From contig NZ_JALNWM010000049.1 in NCBI RefSeq assembly GCF_023230885.1, forward strand, positions 1-17,491: a stretch of DNA of 17,491 nt, read 5' to 3'. The translations under genes were made by a program, and so were the position numbers. Positions 7,756-16,070 of this stretch are shown piece by piece; the stretch's first letter is position 1, and the number at the start of each line of letters is the position of its first letter. This DNA comes from Desulfocurvus sp. Its GTDB lineage: Bacteria > Desulfobacterota > Desulfovibrionia > Desulfovibrionales > Desulfovibrionaceae. Below the pieces are notes generated by a model, which had not been told where the DNA came from, searched no databases, and saw only the letters and a program-made list of their open reading frames with translations.

Positions 7756-8201
7756 CAGCGTACCCTCGCGTAGAGATAGTAGTTGTCGTCGCCCACGAGC
7801 CTGCGCAGCAGGGCCTCGCGCTCGAAACCAAGGAACCCGAACCATTTGGCCCGCGCGGAATGCCGGACGTGCACCGTGGTCTGGATGCGCGTCAGGCCCA
7901 GCCCGCTTTCGGCGGCCTCCAGGCAGCGCCGGGCCAGGCGGGCACAGGCCACGGGGTGGGCCTCCACCAGGGCGCTGGTCAGGGCCCAGGCGTTGCCCGT
8001 GGCCCCGGGCTGTATGCCCACCCCGCCGCAGGCCACCACCGCCCCCGCGTGCAGGAGCGTCCAGCACGGGCCGCTTGCGCGGTACATGGCCGCCAGGGCC
8101 AGAAGCCCCCGGCGGCCGCCGCGCGCGGCAAAGCCGAGACGGTCGGCCGGGCGCAGCTCCAGGCGCCGCACATGGGCCACCTCGAAGGGGATCACGCGCA
8201 T
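7755..8201 (-). CDS. GNAT-like phage protein, T7 gp13-like
   Basis: A 148-residue protein with the T7 gp13 arrangement: an N-terminal strand-helix (MRVIPFEVAHVRRLELRPAD), a central segment with Cys and Gly in AVVACGGVGI followed by WAL (about 54-73), and a C-terminal RIQTTVHVRHSARAKWFGFLGFE (about 105-127), which is the closing strand-helix of a GNAT fold. The Q/R-x-x-G-x-G/A loop that binds acetyl-CoA is not visible, so it probably has a structural or assembly role. In T7, gp13 is needed for morphogenesis although it is not found in mature virions. It lies directly after the gp12-like gene and before the gp14-like gene, as in T7. The ribosome site GGAGGG lies inside the end of the preceding gene. 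Confidence 0.72.
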   Translation of the reverse strand: MRVIPFEVAHVRRLELRPADRLGFAARGGRRGLLALAAMYRASGPCWTLLHAGAVVACGGVGIQPGATGNAWALTSALVEAHPVACARLARRCLEAAESGLGLTRIQTTVHVRHSARAKWFGFLGFEREALLRRLVGDDNYYLYARVR

Positions 8202-8203
8202 GC

Positions 8204-10750
8204 TCAGCCCTCCCCCTGCACCTGCGGCACGCAGCAGACCACGGTCATGGGCAGCGGATCGTCCTGGCGGATGGTGAACAGGCCGTCGCGGTCATAGCCG
8301 CTGGCCAGGCGCACCTCGCGGTCGCCGTCCAGCAGCGGCGGGGCCGTGCCCGCGCGCACGGGCGCGGCGTGGGGCAGCAGGCGCTCGTACTTGTCGGCCA
8401 CGTCGTCGCCCGGGCACACGCGCCCGCCCACGGTCTGGCGCAGGCGCACGGTGACGCCCATGATCCGCTTGCGCCGGGTCTGCGAGGTGCCCGCCGCGCC
8501 GCCCACCTCCAGGCGCATGGGCTGGAGCACGGCGCTGTAGGGCAGGCCGGCGTGGACCTTCCAGGCCGCCCGGGGCAGGGCCACGGCCCCGCCCTGCACG
8601 CGCCGGGGCTCCTGCAGCGCGCCGTCCAGGAGCACGGACACCTCGCGGCCCTCCAGGTGATCCAGCCCGGTCAGGGGCCCGGCGGGCAGCCGCCGCCAGC
8701 AGAGGCCCCCGCCCTGGTGGACGGGCAGGCCCGCGCCGTCCACCCAGGCCCCGTCGGCCAGGAGCAGGAAGCTGCCCGCGTCCGGCTCGGCCCCGCCCAC
8801 GGTCAGGGGCACGCCGCACAAGGCATCCAGTCCGGCCAGGCCCTCCAGGAGCACCTGGTCGCCGTCGCGAGCGCAAAGCCCCGGGGCGCACACGCGCACC
8901 CGCCCCGTGTCCGCGAGGGTCTCCACGGCCTCCACCCGCGCGCAGTTGGACAGGCCGCAGTCCATGAAGAAGCCCCCGGCGGCGTCCCGGGCGCGGGGGG
9001 CCGGGCCGCCCGCGCGCTCCCCGGCGTCGAAGACGGGATCCAGCCGCTCCACGGTGCGCAGCGTGGCGCCGTCCCCGGCCGTGCGGCGCACGAGCATCCA
9101 GACCTCGTCGCCCCAGGGGCCCGGCACGGTGGCCACGCTCTCGCAGCGGCCGTCCCCGCCCAGCAGATGGCGGTGCCAGGCCACCACGCCCTGCTCGCGC
9201 AGGTAGGTGCAGGCCGCCAGCACCCCGTCGTGGCGCACGGCCCACAGCACCCCGTCGGGCTCGCGGGCGAAGGCCATGTCGCGGATGCCCGGGCCGGTGA
9301 TGTGTTCGGCCAGCAGGGTCAGCTCCGGCGAGGCATACCTGTAGCTGGCGATATCGTAGGCCATTTCGCGCACCTTGCGCCCGCTGCGCGAGACGAAGAG
9401 CACCGCCCCGGACACCGGCTCGGGCCGCACCGCCGCGCTGCCGTGGGAGCTCTGGCGCTTGCGCTGGACCTTGGCCGGGGTCATGCCCTCGCCCTCCAGG
9501 CCGGACCAGACCTTCAGCTCGCCCGCATTGGTGCCCACAAGCAGCTCCTCCTGGTCGGCGATCCAGCGGATGGGATTGACCCGCGAGCCGGACAGGGTGA
9601 TCTCGATGGCGTCGTCGTCCAGGGGCCTGTCCTGCACGCCGTCCACGAAGGCCGCCGTGTTCATGCGGAAGTCCTCGTGGGCGCCGGTGCGCGACATCCA
9701 CAGGGTCAGCGGCCTGGCCCGGGTGGCGCCCAGCACGAGGCGGTCCTCGTAGAGCCCGACCACGGAGGGCCACCGGGGCGCCCCGCCCTGCTCCCCGGGG
9801 CCGAAGGCCTCGGGCATGGAATCCGCGCGCTCCAGGAGCTTCCAGAATTCGCCCCGCAGCTCCCCGCCCGCGTACATGGACTCGATCTGGTCGCGGGCGT
9901 GGACCGGCGAGGCCGCGAAGGCCAGCTCCAGGCCCGCGCCCTCGGCCAGGTAGACCCCCGGGCCCTTGTACATGTACCAGCCCGGGGCGCCCTGGGGGTC
10001 CAGGGCGCGGACGATGGTGGCGACCTCGAAGGTCCGCCCGGCGGGCAGGGCCAGCCGCGCCGCGCCCGCCTCGGCGCAGACCGGCCCCGTGCCCCCCGGC
10101 GCCGTGGCGGCCAGGTCGTGGCCGGGCATGCGGTAGTCCAGCTCCTCCAGGCTCCAGTCGTCGTGGGCCCGGCGCACGAGCTTGCGCGGGGCCGTGTCGG
10201 GATGGACAAGGTAGAGCACGTCGCAGCTCTGGACGTGATCAACGCCCCAGACGGCCGCGGCGCCCCAGGGGCTCTGGATGCGGTAGACCGGATCGGCGGT
10301 CCAGAGCCCGGCCCAGGCGCCCGCGCCGGGCTCGTTGTCCGGCACGGCGTCGTGGGCCGCGAGGCAGCGATACACGACCCCGGAGCGGCCCGCGTAGTCT
10401 CCCGGGCCGTATGCCGCCCCCGCCTCCCAGGCGGGGGCGGCGGACTTGAGCACGACGCCCCCGCCGGTGAAGAAGCGCAGGAAGCCGTCGCCCATCTCGA
10501 TGACATAGCTCTGGCTCTGGGTGCCGTTGAAGTCGAAGGACACCAGACGCGCCGCCGAGCCCTGGGCCCCGGCCAGGGCGATGAAGCGCGTTCCCGACCG
10601 CTTGCAGACGCTGCCGTGGGGCCTGGGGATGAAGTTCTCCAGCCTGCGGCAGCCGGTGTAGTACTTCTCGTGGTCCGTGCGCCCGTCCAGGTGCGGCGAC
10701 AGCTCGCCGCCCGTGAAGGCGTTGATGATCGGCGATGCGGAAACGCTCAT
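8204..10750 (-). CDS. Tail tubular protein B / tail nozzle, T7 gp12-like
   Basis: An 848-residue, cysteine-poor, beta-rich protein. The N-terminus INAFTGGELSPHLDGRTD, followed by a Cys-x(7)-PRPHGSVCKRSGTRFI segment (about residues 34-56), is typical of the large podovirus nozzle proteins encoded after gp11-like adaptors. The body has repeated short beta segments, including VSFDFNGTQSQSYVIEMGDG (about 70-89) and VVGLYEDRLVLGATRARPLT, consistent with a propeller-rich nozzle. The size is close to T7 gp12 (794). It would form the distal part of the short tail. It starts three bases after the gp11-like stop. No fibre gene follows. Confidence 0.72.
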   Translation of the reverse strand: MSVSASPIINAFTGGELSPHLDGRTDHEKYYTGCRRLENFIPRPHGSVCKRSGTRFIALAGAQGSAARLVSFDFNGTQSQSYVIEMGDGFLRFFTGGGVVLKSAAPAWEAGAAYGPGDYAGRSGVVYRCLAAHDAVPDNEPGAGAWAGLWTADPVYRIQSPWGAAAVWGVDHVQSCDVLYLVHPDTAPRKLVRRAHDDWSLEELDYRMPGHDLAATAPGGTGPVCAEAGAARLALPAGRTFEVATIVRALDPQGAPGWYMYKGPGVYLAEGAGLELAFAASPVHARDQIESMYAGGELRGEFWKLLERADSMPEAFGPGEQGGAPRWPSVVGLYEDRLVLGATRARPLTLWMSRTGAHEDFRMNTAAFVDGVQDRPLDDDAIEITLSGSRVNPIRWIADQEELLVGTNAGELKVWSGLEGEGMTPAKVQRKRQSSHGSAAVRPEPVSGAVLFVSRSGRKVREMAYDIASYRYASPELTLLAEHITGPGIRDMAFAREPDGVLWAVRHDGVLAACTYLREQGVVAWHRHLLGGDGRCESVATVPGPWGDEVWMLVRRTAGDGATLRTVERLDPVFDAGERAGGPAPRARDAAGGFFMDCGLSNCARVEAVETLADTGRVRVCAPGLCARDGDQVLLEGLAGLDALCGVPLTVGGAEPDAGSFLLLADGAWVDGAGLPVHQGGGLCWRRLPAGPLTGLDHLEGREVSVLLDGALQEPRRVQGGAVALPRAAWKVHAGLPYSAVLQPMRLEVGGAAGTSQTRRKRIMGVTVRLRQTVGGRVCPGDDVADKYERLLPHAAPVRAGTAPPLLDGDREVRLASGYDRDGLFTIRQDDPLPMTVVCCVPQVQGEG

Positions 10751-10753
10751 GGT

Positions 10754-11305
10754 CTACCTCCTGGCCCGTTGCAGCAGGTCGGGCCGGTTGGCTTCGGGGG
10801 TGCCGCCGCCCCGGGCGTCGCGGCCCTTGGCCGTGCGCAGGCGCTCGCGGTACAGGGCCTCCAGGCGCTCCTTCTCGGCGCTGGAGCCGGTGATCTTGCG
10901 CGCCAGGCGCGCGGCCACCCGCGCGGCCAGCGCCACGCGGAAGGTCGGCGGCATCTCGGCCGGGTTCTCCACCCGGCGCACATAGCGCACGGCCACGGCC
11001 TCCAGGTCGCACAGCAGGGCCCCGCCCTCGATGGCGTAGGACACCTCGGGCTCGCAGCCGATGACGTGCAGGCAGTCGGCGGGCAGGCGGAAGGCCCGGC
11101 CGTAGCCGAAGGCCGGGGCCTCGGCCAGCCGGGCCAGGTCCACGCGGCGGATGGCGAACTTCCAGGGGTGCTCCTCCAGCATGGCGTCGCGCTCCACCTC
11201 GTACACCGCCCGGGCCAGCCGGGCGCGCTCGGTGTCCTGGTCCGCCGAGGCGATGCGGTCCTCGCCCAGCTCGATGAGCGCCCCGGAGAGGATCTCCACG
11301 CTCAT
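10754..11305 (-). CDS. Tail tubular protein A / head-tail adaptor, T7 gp11-like
   Basis: A 183-residue helical protein. The segment ARAVYEVERDAMLEEHPWKFA (about 31-51) is the hallmark of gp11-like adaptors, where the HPW motif is strongly conserved. FRLPADCLHVIGCEPEVSYAIEGG (about 72-95) is the usual second conserved part, and a basic helical C-terminus follows (KITGSSAEKERLEALYRERL). Size is close to T7 gp11 (196). It would form the ring between portal and nozzle. The gene directly precedes the gp12-like gene and starts three bases after the stop of the small gene upstream. Confidence 0.8.
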   Translation of the reverse strand: MSVEILSGALIELGEDRIASADQDTERARLARAVYEVERDAMLEEHPWKFAIRRVDLARLAEAPAFGYGRAFRLPADCLHVIGCEPEVSYAIEGGALLCDLEAVAVRYVRRVENPAEMPPTFRVALAARVAARLARKITGSSAEKERLEALYRERLRTAKGRDARGGGTPEANRPDLLQRARR

Positions 11306-11308
11306 GGT

Positions 11309-11632
11309 CTAGTCGTCCCCCTGGAAGAGGCTGCGGAAGAAGGCCTCGCGCCGCTTCTGGCCGCCGTCCGCCCCGCCGGGGGCCGGAGCCTGGATCGCGG
11401 GCGCCCCCTGGGCCGCGCGCGGCTCCAGGCGCTCGGGATACAGCTCGAAGCTCACCTGGGCCGGGCCCTGCTGGTCGCCGGGATAGGCGTCGCGGGCGCG
11501 GGCCTCGCCGACGAGGGTGAAGGCCGCGCCGGGCTCGGGGGCCTGGGCCAGGCCCAGGGCGGGCAGGGTCTGGGCGTCCAGGGTCACGACGATGCCCTTG
11601 TGCCGCTGTTCCATGATGGTCGGGGTCTGCAT
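11309..11632 (-). CDS. Small unknown phage structural-region protein
   Basis: A 107-residue protein with a compact, probably beta-rich N-terminal part (KGIVVTLDAQTLPALGLAQ at about 12-30, then FTLVGEARARDAY at about 38-50, then VSFELYPERLEP), an Ala/Pro/Gly-rich linker (about 72-92), and a short helical tail ending AFFRSLFQGDD. The ATG is chosen for AAGGAG six bases upstream; a longer frame exists but is low-complexity. Genes of this size between capsid/cement and the tail adaptor often encode head decoration or stapling proteins, and the LTLD-x-L-x-x-LGL-type pattern recalls such small capsid-binding proteins. That is inference from position and pattern; I do not recognise a family firmly. 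Confidence 0.68.
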   Translation of the reverse strand: MQTPTIMEQRHKGIVVTLDAQTLPALGLAQAPEPGAAFTLVGEARARDAYPGDQQGPAQVSFELYPERLEPRAAQGAPAIQAPAPGGADGGQKRREAFFRSLFQGDD

Positions 11633-11657
11633 GGTATTCTCCTTGCTCGGGGTTTTG

Positions 11658-11683
11658 CGCGGCGGGGCCGGGGCCCCGCCGCG
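11658..11683. other. Perfect GC hairpin between cement gene and the 107-aa gene
   Basis: CGCGGCGGGG (11658-11667) pairs perfectly with CCCCGCCGCG (11674-11683) around a 6-base loop. It lies in the only sizeable gap (about 130 bp) inside the phage operon. On the transcribed (minus) strand it is followed by CAAAACC, not a T run, so it is not a standard terminator. It may stabilise the upstream mRNA carrying the highly expressed capsid genes or shape expression of the downstream gene. Confidence 0.45.
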
Positions 11684-11762
11684 GGTGTCCGTTGGTCGCG
11701 ACCGGCCGGGGGGCGGGAAGGCGCGCGCGGCCCCTCCCCGCCCGGACGGCGGCGGCCGTCGG

Positions 11763-12155
11763 CTAGCGCGCCAGGTAGTGCGGATACACCGACAGGCTGC
11801 CCTGGGCGGCGGGGTCGGTGCTGGCCAGCACGGCGCGGGTCTCGGCGCGGGTGTCGCTGGGCGGGATGAAGCGGCCAAGCACGGCCCCGGCCGCCAGGGC
11901 CAGGGGCCCGGCCAGGGCGCACACGGTGCCCAGGGGCTCCCAGGCGCCGCCCGCGTCGCGCTGCTCCAGGGTCACGCCCAGGCTGGCCCCGGCGGCCAGG
12001 GCCAGGTCGGTGTCGGCCTGGGCCACCACCTCCTGGGAGCCCAGGGCCCCGGCAAAGCACAGCACGCGGCCGTTGCCCGGGGCGCTGGCGTTCTGGGGCA
12101 GGGGCTGGGCCTTGGCCAGATACTCGTCGTGGACCTTGAGGATGTGGTCGTACAT
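11763..12155 (-). CDS. Bbp16-like capsid cement protein
   Basis: A 130-residue, beta-rich protein directly after the major capsid gene. The N-terminus (MYDHILKVHDEYLAKAQPLPQ) is followed by Ala/Gly/Val-rich strands such as LALAAGASLGVTLEQRDA (about 51-68) and LALAAGAVLGRFIPPS (about 84-99), ending in a strand after ETRAVLAST. This matches the single jelly-roll-like pattern of Bordetella phage BPP-1 Bbp16, which binds the outer capsid surface as a cement protein. Length and position agree. AGGAGG lies nine bases before the ATG. Family assignment is by pattern and synteny, not a firm sequence match. Confidence 0.62.
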   Translation of the reverse strand: MYDHILKVHDEYLAKAQPLPQNASAPGNGRVLCFAGALGSQEVVAQADTDLALAAGASLGVTLEQRDAGGAWEPLGTVCALAGPLALAAGAVLGRFIPPSDTRAETRAVLASTDPAAQGSLSVYPHYLAR

Positions 12156-12168
12156 GCTGCGCGTCCTC

Positions 12169-13080
12169 CTAGTTGAAGGCGACCGTCGCCTCGGTGGCGT
12201 CGGCGAAGTTGTAGCTGGTGACGATGGGCACGCCGTTCCATTCGGCGATGCGCCGGTCCACGTTGCGCTCGGAGGCGGTCATCTGGAAGGCGGCGCCCTT
12301 GCCCGCCTCGGCCAGGATGCTCATGACCTTGCGGTGGCAGAACAGGAAGGTGCCCGCCCCGCCGCGGACCATGTCGAGCAGGTTGTCCACCTGCATGGCC
12401 GTGGGCGGGGTGGCGGGGGTGATGTTCACCAGGGCCGCCACGGTCCGGGGGTTGGCGATCTGGATGCCGAAGTAGCCCTTGAGGCGCACGCCGTAGCCCA
12501 GCACGCCGCGCTCGTCCTCGTAGAGCGTGCCGCCGCCGACGGGGCGCACGTCGAGGATGCCGCCCTGGCGGAAGGTGTTGCTGGAATACAGGCCCGTGGT
12601 CTCGCCGGGCACGAAGCGCACGGCCAGCAGGCTGTAGCCCTGGTCGCCGACGCCCCCGGCGTCCATGAGCCGCCCGGCGTCCTGGGCGTACTTGCGCAGG
12701 TTGCCGTAGACGATGGCCTTTTCGGCGTCCACGCCGAGCTTGCGCAGGGCCTTGGGCAGCTTCTTGGCGAAGTAGGCGTCGCGCCCGCCCATGGCCTTGG
12801 CCTTGTCCTCGGGCAGGAACATCCTGGCCCCGAGGATGGACAGGTCGACCTTCTTCAGCCGGGTGCCCACGTCGATGGTGCCCAGGGGCGCGTCCATGTC
12901 CACGAAGCCGCCGCCGGTCACGTCGGAGACCTCGTCGTAGACGTTCCACAGGGCGTGGGAGGCCTCCTCGAAGGGGATCACGTCCAGCACGGGGGTTTCC
13001 TCGGTCAGCCAGTCGACCTGGTCGGGCTGGCGGGTGGCGAAGCGGGCGCTCAGGTCGCGCAGGGTCGAAGCGGTGCTCAT
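12169..13080 (-). CDS. Major capsid protein
   Basis: A 303-residue protein expected to have the HK97 fold and to form the icosahedral head. The start has an N-terminal arm (TLRDLSARFATRQPD). A region about residues 21-60 (VDWLTEETPVLDVIPFEEAS, then YDEVSDVTGGG) resembles the E-loop region of this capsid group. An LPKALRKLGVDAEKAIVYGN helix (about 108-127) and a P-domain-like C-terminus ending ERNVDRRIAEWNGVPIVTSYN complete the pattern. Length, its position between scaffold and cement genes, and a strong AAAGGAG ribosome site eight bases upstream all agree. It ends 13 bases before the cement gene. Confidence 0.85.
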   Translation of the reverse strand: MSTASTLRDLSARFATRQPDQVDWLTEETPVLDVIPFEEASHALWNVYDEVSDVTGGGFVDMDAPLGTIDVGTRLKKVDLSILGARMFLPEDKAKAMGGRDAYFAKKLPKALRKLGVDAEKAIVYGNLRKYAQDAGRLMDAGGVGDQGYSLLAVRFVPGETTGLYSSNTFRQGGILDVRPVGGGTLYEDERGVLGYGVRLKGYFGIQIANPRTVAALVNITPATPPTAMQVDNLLDMVRGGAGTFLFCHRKVMSILAEAGKGAAFQMTASERNVDRRIAEWNGVPIVTSYNFADATEATVAFN

Positions 13081-13083
13081 CTG

Positions 13084-13887
13084 CTATTCTCCTTTGCCGC
13101 CGAAGACGACTTCGGCGAAGAAGCGTTCGGGAGTCATGGCCTGGCCGCGGGGTGCGGGACCACCGATCCCCCCGACGAAGCCGTCCTCCTGGTTGGCCTT
13201 CCCGATCTCGTGAAACAGGCGGACCAGAACCGGGTCGTCGCCGTGGGCGTCGAGGATGCGCCGGGTCTCGGCGGGGTCGAGCCCCGCGCGGCCGGCCACG
13301 GCCTCGAAGCCCCGCCGGGCGATCTCCGTGTTGCCCCGGGCGTCCTCGCCCCACAGCTGCTCCAGCACGCCCAGGGTCTCGGCCCGCCGCTGCCCGCGCT
13401 GGGCCTCGAACTCGCGCGCCGTGCGCGCGGCCAGCTCGTTGTAGCGGTCCGAAAGGCCCTGGGCCTGGCCGGGCGACAGGCCCAGCTCGTGGGCCGCCGC
13501 ACGGAACCAGCCCATGAGCCGGGCGTCGGCCTGCTGGCCCTCGGGCAGGGCGATGTCGTAGCCCTCGGGCCCGGCGGGCACGCCCGTCAGGCGCCGCAGC
13601 TCGGCGTCGAACCGGGCGCGGTCGTCGTCGCTGGCGTCCCCGGGCAGGGGCGCAAGGCCAACGGTCTTGCGCCCGATGAGCGCCTGGGCGCTGGCCAGGG
13701 CCCGGGCCATGTCGCGCACCCCGGCGTACTTGCGCAGGGCGGGATGCGCCGACAGGGGCACCGTCCGGCCGTCCAGGTCCCATGTTTCGGTGTCGGGAAT
13801 GGCCTCCTCCAGCCAGTGTCGAGCAGTCGGGGAAGGTGTCTGCGCGCCGTGTCCGTCAGCGGGGGCAATCGAGGCTTCCTGCGTCAT
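13084..13887 (-). CDS. Capsid scaffold protein (gp9-like)
   Basis: A 267-residue, acidic, helix-rich protein directly upstream of the capsid gene, where podoviruses encode the scaffold. Recognisable is the block AHPALRKYAGVRDMARALASAQALIGRK (about 47-74), followed by a spaced acidic stretch and a LTGVPAGPEGYDIALPEG segment (about 99-116) seen in scaffold/head-assembly proteins of this phage group. It carries charged helices, and the C-terminus (MTPERFFAEVVFGGKG) could contact the coat protein. Its ribosome site AAAGGAG lies in the last codons of the preceding small gene. It would guide head assembly and then leave. No protease motif is apparent. Confidence 0.72.
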   Translation of the reverse strand: MTQEASIAPADGHGAQTPSPTARHWLEEAIPDTETWDLDGRTVPLSAHPALRKYAGVRDMARALASAQALIGRKTVGLAPLPGDASDDDRARFDAELRRLTGVPAGPEGYDIALPEGQQADARLMGWFRAAAHELGLSPGQAQGLSDRYNELAARTAREFEAQRGQRRAETLGVLEQLWGEDARGNTEIARRGFEAVAGRAGLDPAETRRILDAHGDDPVLVRLFHEIGKANQEDGFVGGIGGPAPRGQAMTPERFFAEVVFGGKGE

Positions 13888-13894
13888 GGTCCCT

Positions 13895-14131
13895 CTACTC
13901 CTTTACTTTGAAATTCTCAGGGTTTTCGAAATATTCCACCAACTGGAACAGGGTCATCCGGCCGTAGCGGAACTCCACCTGCTCGCCCCCGCGCCAGGGC
14001 CCGGGGGCCGGGGCCGGGCGCATGAAGCAGTGCGTGCGCAGGAACTCGCGCAGCACGCGCCCCGATGGCGTGGCCAGGGCCGCGTGGATGTGCCCGTGCA
14101 GCTCGCGTTCGCTCATGGCTTGCGGCTCCAT
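13895..14131 (-). CDS. Small Bbp19-like phage protein
   Basis: A 78-residue protein starting at an ATG that overlaps the portal gene stop by one base (TGATG), with GGGAGG seven bases upstream. The layout LHGHIHAALATPSGRVLREFLRTHC (about 11-35), followed by YGRMTLFQLVEYFENPENF (about 57-75), is the pattern of BPP-1 Bbp19-like proteins: a helix, a GR-VL turn, a basic segment and a final helix. The function of that family is not established, though it is regularly encoded between portal and scaffold. A second in-frame ATG lies five codons in. The scaffold start follows its stop by seven bases. Confidence 0.68.
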   Translation of the reverse strand: MEPQAMSERELHGHIHAALATPSGRVLREFLRTHCFMRPAPAPGPWRGGEQVEFRYGRMTLFQLVEYFENPENFKVKE

Positions 14132-15831
14132 CAGCCCGCCTCCCCGGCCCCGGGGGCGGGGCCCGCGCCCGGAATCCCCGCGGCGCCCAGGCCCCGGGCC
14201 AGGGCCTCCAGCTCGCGCCCCTGGCGCAGGGCCTCCACCTCGGCCGCAGGGCGCACGCCGGTCTGCGGGAAGCCGCGCTGCTCCATGACCCGGCGCACGT
14301 TCTCGTCGTGGCGGAACAGGTCGAGAACCTGGGGCGCCACGGCCACGATGGGCGCGATCTCCGCGTAGGTGCGCAGCACCGAGCGCGCCTGGGACTCGCG
14401 CTGGGCCAGCATGAGCGGGCTCACATAGTCCACGCGCAGCCCGTGCCCGGCGGCCTCGGGCGGCGCGGGCGGCAGCTCCCCGCGCCGCGACATGAGCCGG
14501 AACAGGCGGTCGAACAGGCGCTGGAAGTTCTCGCGCTGCTGGTTGACCAGCAGCGGCCCGAGCAGGAACATGCGCTCGGAGGCCAGCTCGGCCACCTCCA
14601 GGGCCGTGGGCGTGCCGCCGTTGCGCACGCGCTGGCTCACGGCCAGGAACAGGTCCACGAAGAAGGCCTCGTTGATGTCCTGCCTGGTGGCGGCGAGCAT
14701 CTCCAGGGAGAAGCGCGGGTCGCCGCCCACGGACAGGGGCCCGAAGTCCGCCAGGCTGTTGCCCTCGGCGCGGCGGTAGTAGTTCATGGCCCGGGGCTCG
14801 AAGCTGAAGCGGCCCACAAAGCCGTCGTCGGGCACAAGGTAGGGCGGCGCCACGGCCAGCTGCCCGGCCTCCAGGATCAGCCGCTTCATCTCGTTGATCA
14901 TCTTGGCGTCGGCCAGGGCCTCGGTTCCGGGGCTGTAGCTGTAGGCCGTGCCCGGCAGGCGGTGGGCCCGGGCGACCACATAGGGCAGCTCGGCGTAGCC
15001 GCCCACGGACAGGACGTGCCCGTCCCCCAGCTCCATGTAGACCGAGCGCCAGGCCAGCCCCGGGCGCCGGGCGCCGCCCCCGCTCCGGACGGGGGTCACG
15101 GCGTGCAGGAACTCCACGGGGCGGCCCGCGCCGCGCCCGGGCCCCAGGGCGCGCCGCAGCGCCGGGGACAGCCGCTCCTCGCCCCAGCGGGCCGCGGCCT
15201 GGCGCGGCGTGAGCCGGAAGCGGCGCAGCACGGTATCCACCTCGCCCAGGTGGTTCTCGTCGATGTAGACCTCGTGCAGGGGCAGGGCCCGGAAGCGGAT
15301 GCCCGCGTCGGGCACGGCCGGGTCCTCGTCCACGAAGAGGCACTGCCAGCCGAACAACCCGGACTGGTGGTAGCCCAGCACCTGCTGCGGGTAGTATCCG
15401 CAGCGCTCCAGGGCGGCGTAGAGGCGGTCCTCGGCCTCCTGGAGCCAGGCGCGCACCCGGGGGCTGGCCGCCAGGTCGCGGTCTTCCAGGCCCAGGGCGA
15501 ACCAGCGCTGGGACGGCGAGGACGCCCCGGCCAGCATCCCGGCGGCGAAGATGTTGGCCGCGCGCCTGGCGGTGGAGTCCACCAGGTCTTCGCGGCGCCG
15601 CCGGGGGTGCCCGGGCTCGCCGGAAAACCCCGCATAGGCCGGGCCCATGTGCTCGGCCACCTCCTCCCAGATGGAGTCGAAGGGCTGGCGGGCCCGTTGC
15701 AGCTCCTCGAAGCGCTGGCGCGTGGCGCGGGCCAGCTCGCGGGCGTCGGTGCCGCGCGCCCCGGGGGCGTCGGGCCCGGCCCCGGCCTGCCGCGCCGCGG
15801 GCGCGGCGTGATGCGTGTCGTGTTCGTGCAT
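14131..15831 (-). CDS. Portal protein / head-tail connector (gp8-like)
   Basis: A 566-residue protein of the podovirus head-to-tail connector family; T7 gp8 is 535. The N-terminal segment FEELQRARQPFDSIWEEVAEHM (about 44-65), the LVDSTARRAANIFAAGMLAGASSPSQRWFAL block (about 84-114), and the later MNYYRRAEGN and RQDINEAFFVDLF regions are typical of this family, where the conserved ST-A-R-A-x-N-x-FAAGM stretch sits in the wing. It would form the dodecameric ring at one capsid vertex through which DNA is packaged. The ATG is chosen because the family begins there and the neighbouring stop lies two bases upstream; the open frame before it is not portal-like. Confidence 0.9.
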   Translation of the reverse strand: MHEHDTHHAAPAARQAGAGPDAPGARGTDARELARATRQRFEELQRARQPFDSIWEEVAEHMGPAYAGFSGEPGHPRRRREDLVDSTARRAANIFAAGMLAGASSPSQRWFALGLEDRDLAASPRVRAWLQEAEDRLYAALERCGYYPQQVLGYHQSGLFGWQCLFVDEDPAVPDAGIRFRALPLHEVYIDENHLGEVDTVLRRFRLTPRQAAARWGEERLSPALRRALGPGRGAGRPVEFLHAVTPVRSGGGARRPGLAWRSVYMELGDGHVLSVGGYAELPYVVARAHRLPGTAYSYSPGTEALADAKMINEMKRLILEAGQLAVAPPYLVPDDGFVGRFSFEPRAMNYYRRAEGNSLADFGPLSVGGDPRFSLEMLAATRQDINEAFFVDLFLAVSQRVRNGGTPTALEVAELASERMFLLGPLLVNQQRENFQRLFDRLFRLMSRRGELPPAPPEAAGHGLRVDYVSPLMLAQRESQARSVLRTYAEIAPIVAVAPQVLDLFRHDENVRRVMEQRGFPQTGVRPAAEVEALRQGRELEALARGLGAAGIPGAGPAPGAGEAG

Positions 15832-15833
15832 GG

Positions 15834-16067
15834 CTACCCCAGCGTTTTGCGGCCCACTCGGGCCGATCCGAGCACCCCGTCCCCGGTGGTGGCCACCGTG
15901 GCCCCGGCCAGGCGGCGCAGCCGCTCGGCCTCGCGGCGCCGGGCCTCCTGCATCCGCGCGGCGTCCTCGCCGCCCGTGTCCTCGGGCTGGGGCACGGGCG
16001 CGGGCGGCGGCGCCTGCACCGAACCCTTGCCCCCGCCGCCCCCGCCGAAGATCGACGATCCACCCAT
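15834..16067 (-). CDS. Small glycine-rich phage protein, possibly gp7.3-like
   Basis: A 77-residue protein immediately before the portal gene. It has a glycine-rich N-terminus (MGGSSIFGGGGGGKGSV), a Pro/Ala/Gln linker, a charged helix (ARMQEARRREAERLRRLAGA, about 37-56), and a C-terminal GSARVGRKTLG. The tail resembles the GKKSL-type ending of T7 gp7.3, a small tail-assembly protein also encoded just before the portal, and similar short proteins recur at this place in podovirus prophages. AGGAGG lies eight bases before the ATG. The function is inferred from position and ending only. Confidence 0.72.
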   Translation of the reverse strand: MGGSSIFGGGGGGKGSVQAPPPAPVPQPEDTGGEDAARMQEARRREAERLRRLAGATVATTGDGVLGSARVGRKTLG

Positions 16068-16070
16068 TGC

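Noticed and set aside
7427..11869. A 1480-codon plus-strand open frame opposite the phage tail genes
   Set aside because: It is antisense to several phage genes with good ribosome sites and family motifs. The composition is that of a GC shadow frame, with no domain recognised.
13895..16063. A long minus-strand frame overlapping the portal gene
   Set aside because: Only its last 78 codons are a plausible gene (the Bbp19-like protein). The rest is an alternative frame of the portal gene.
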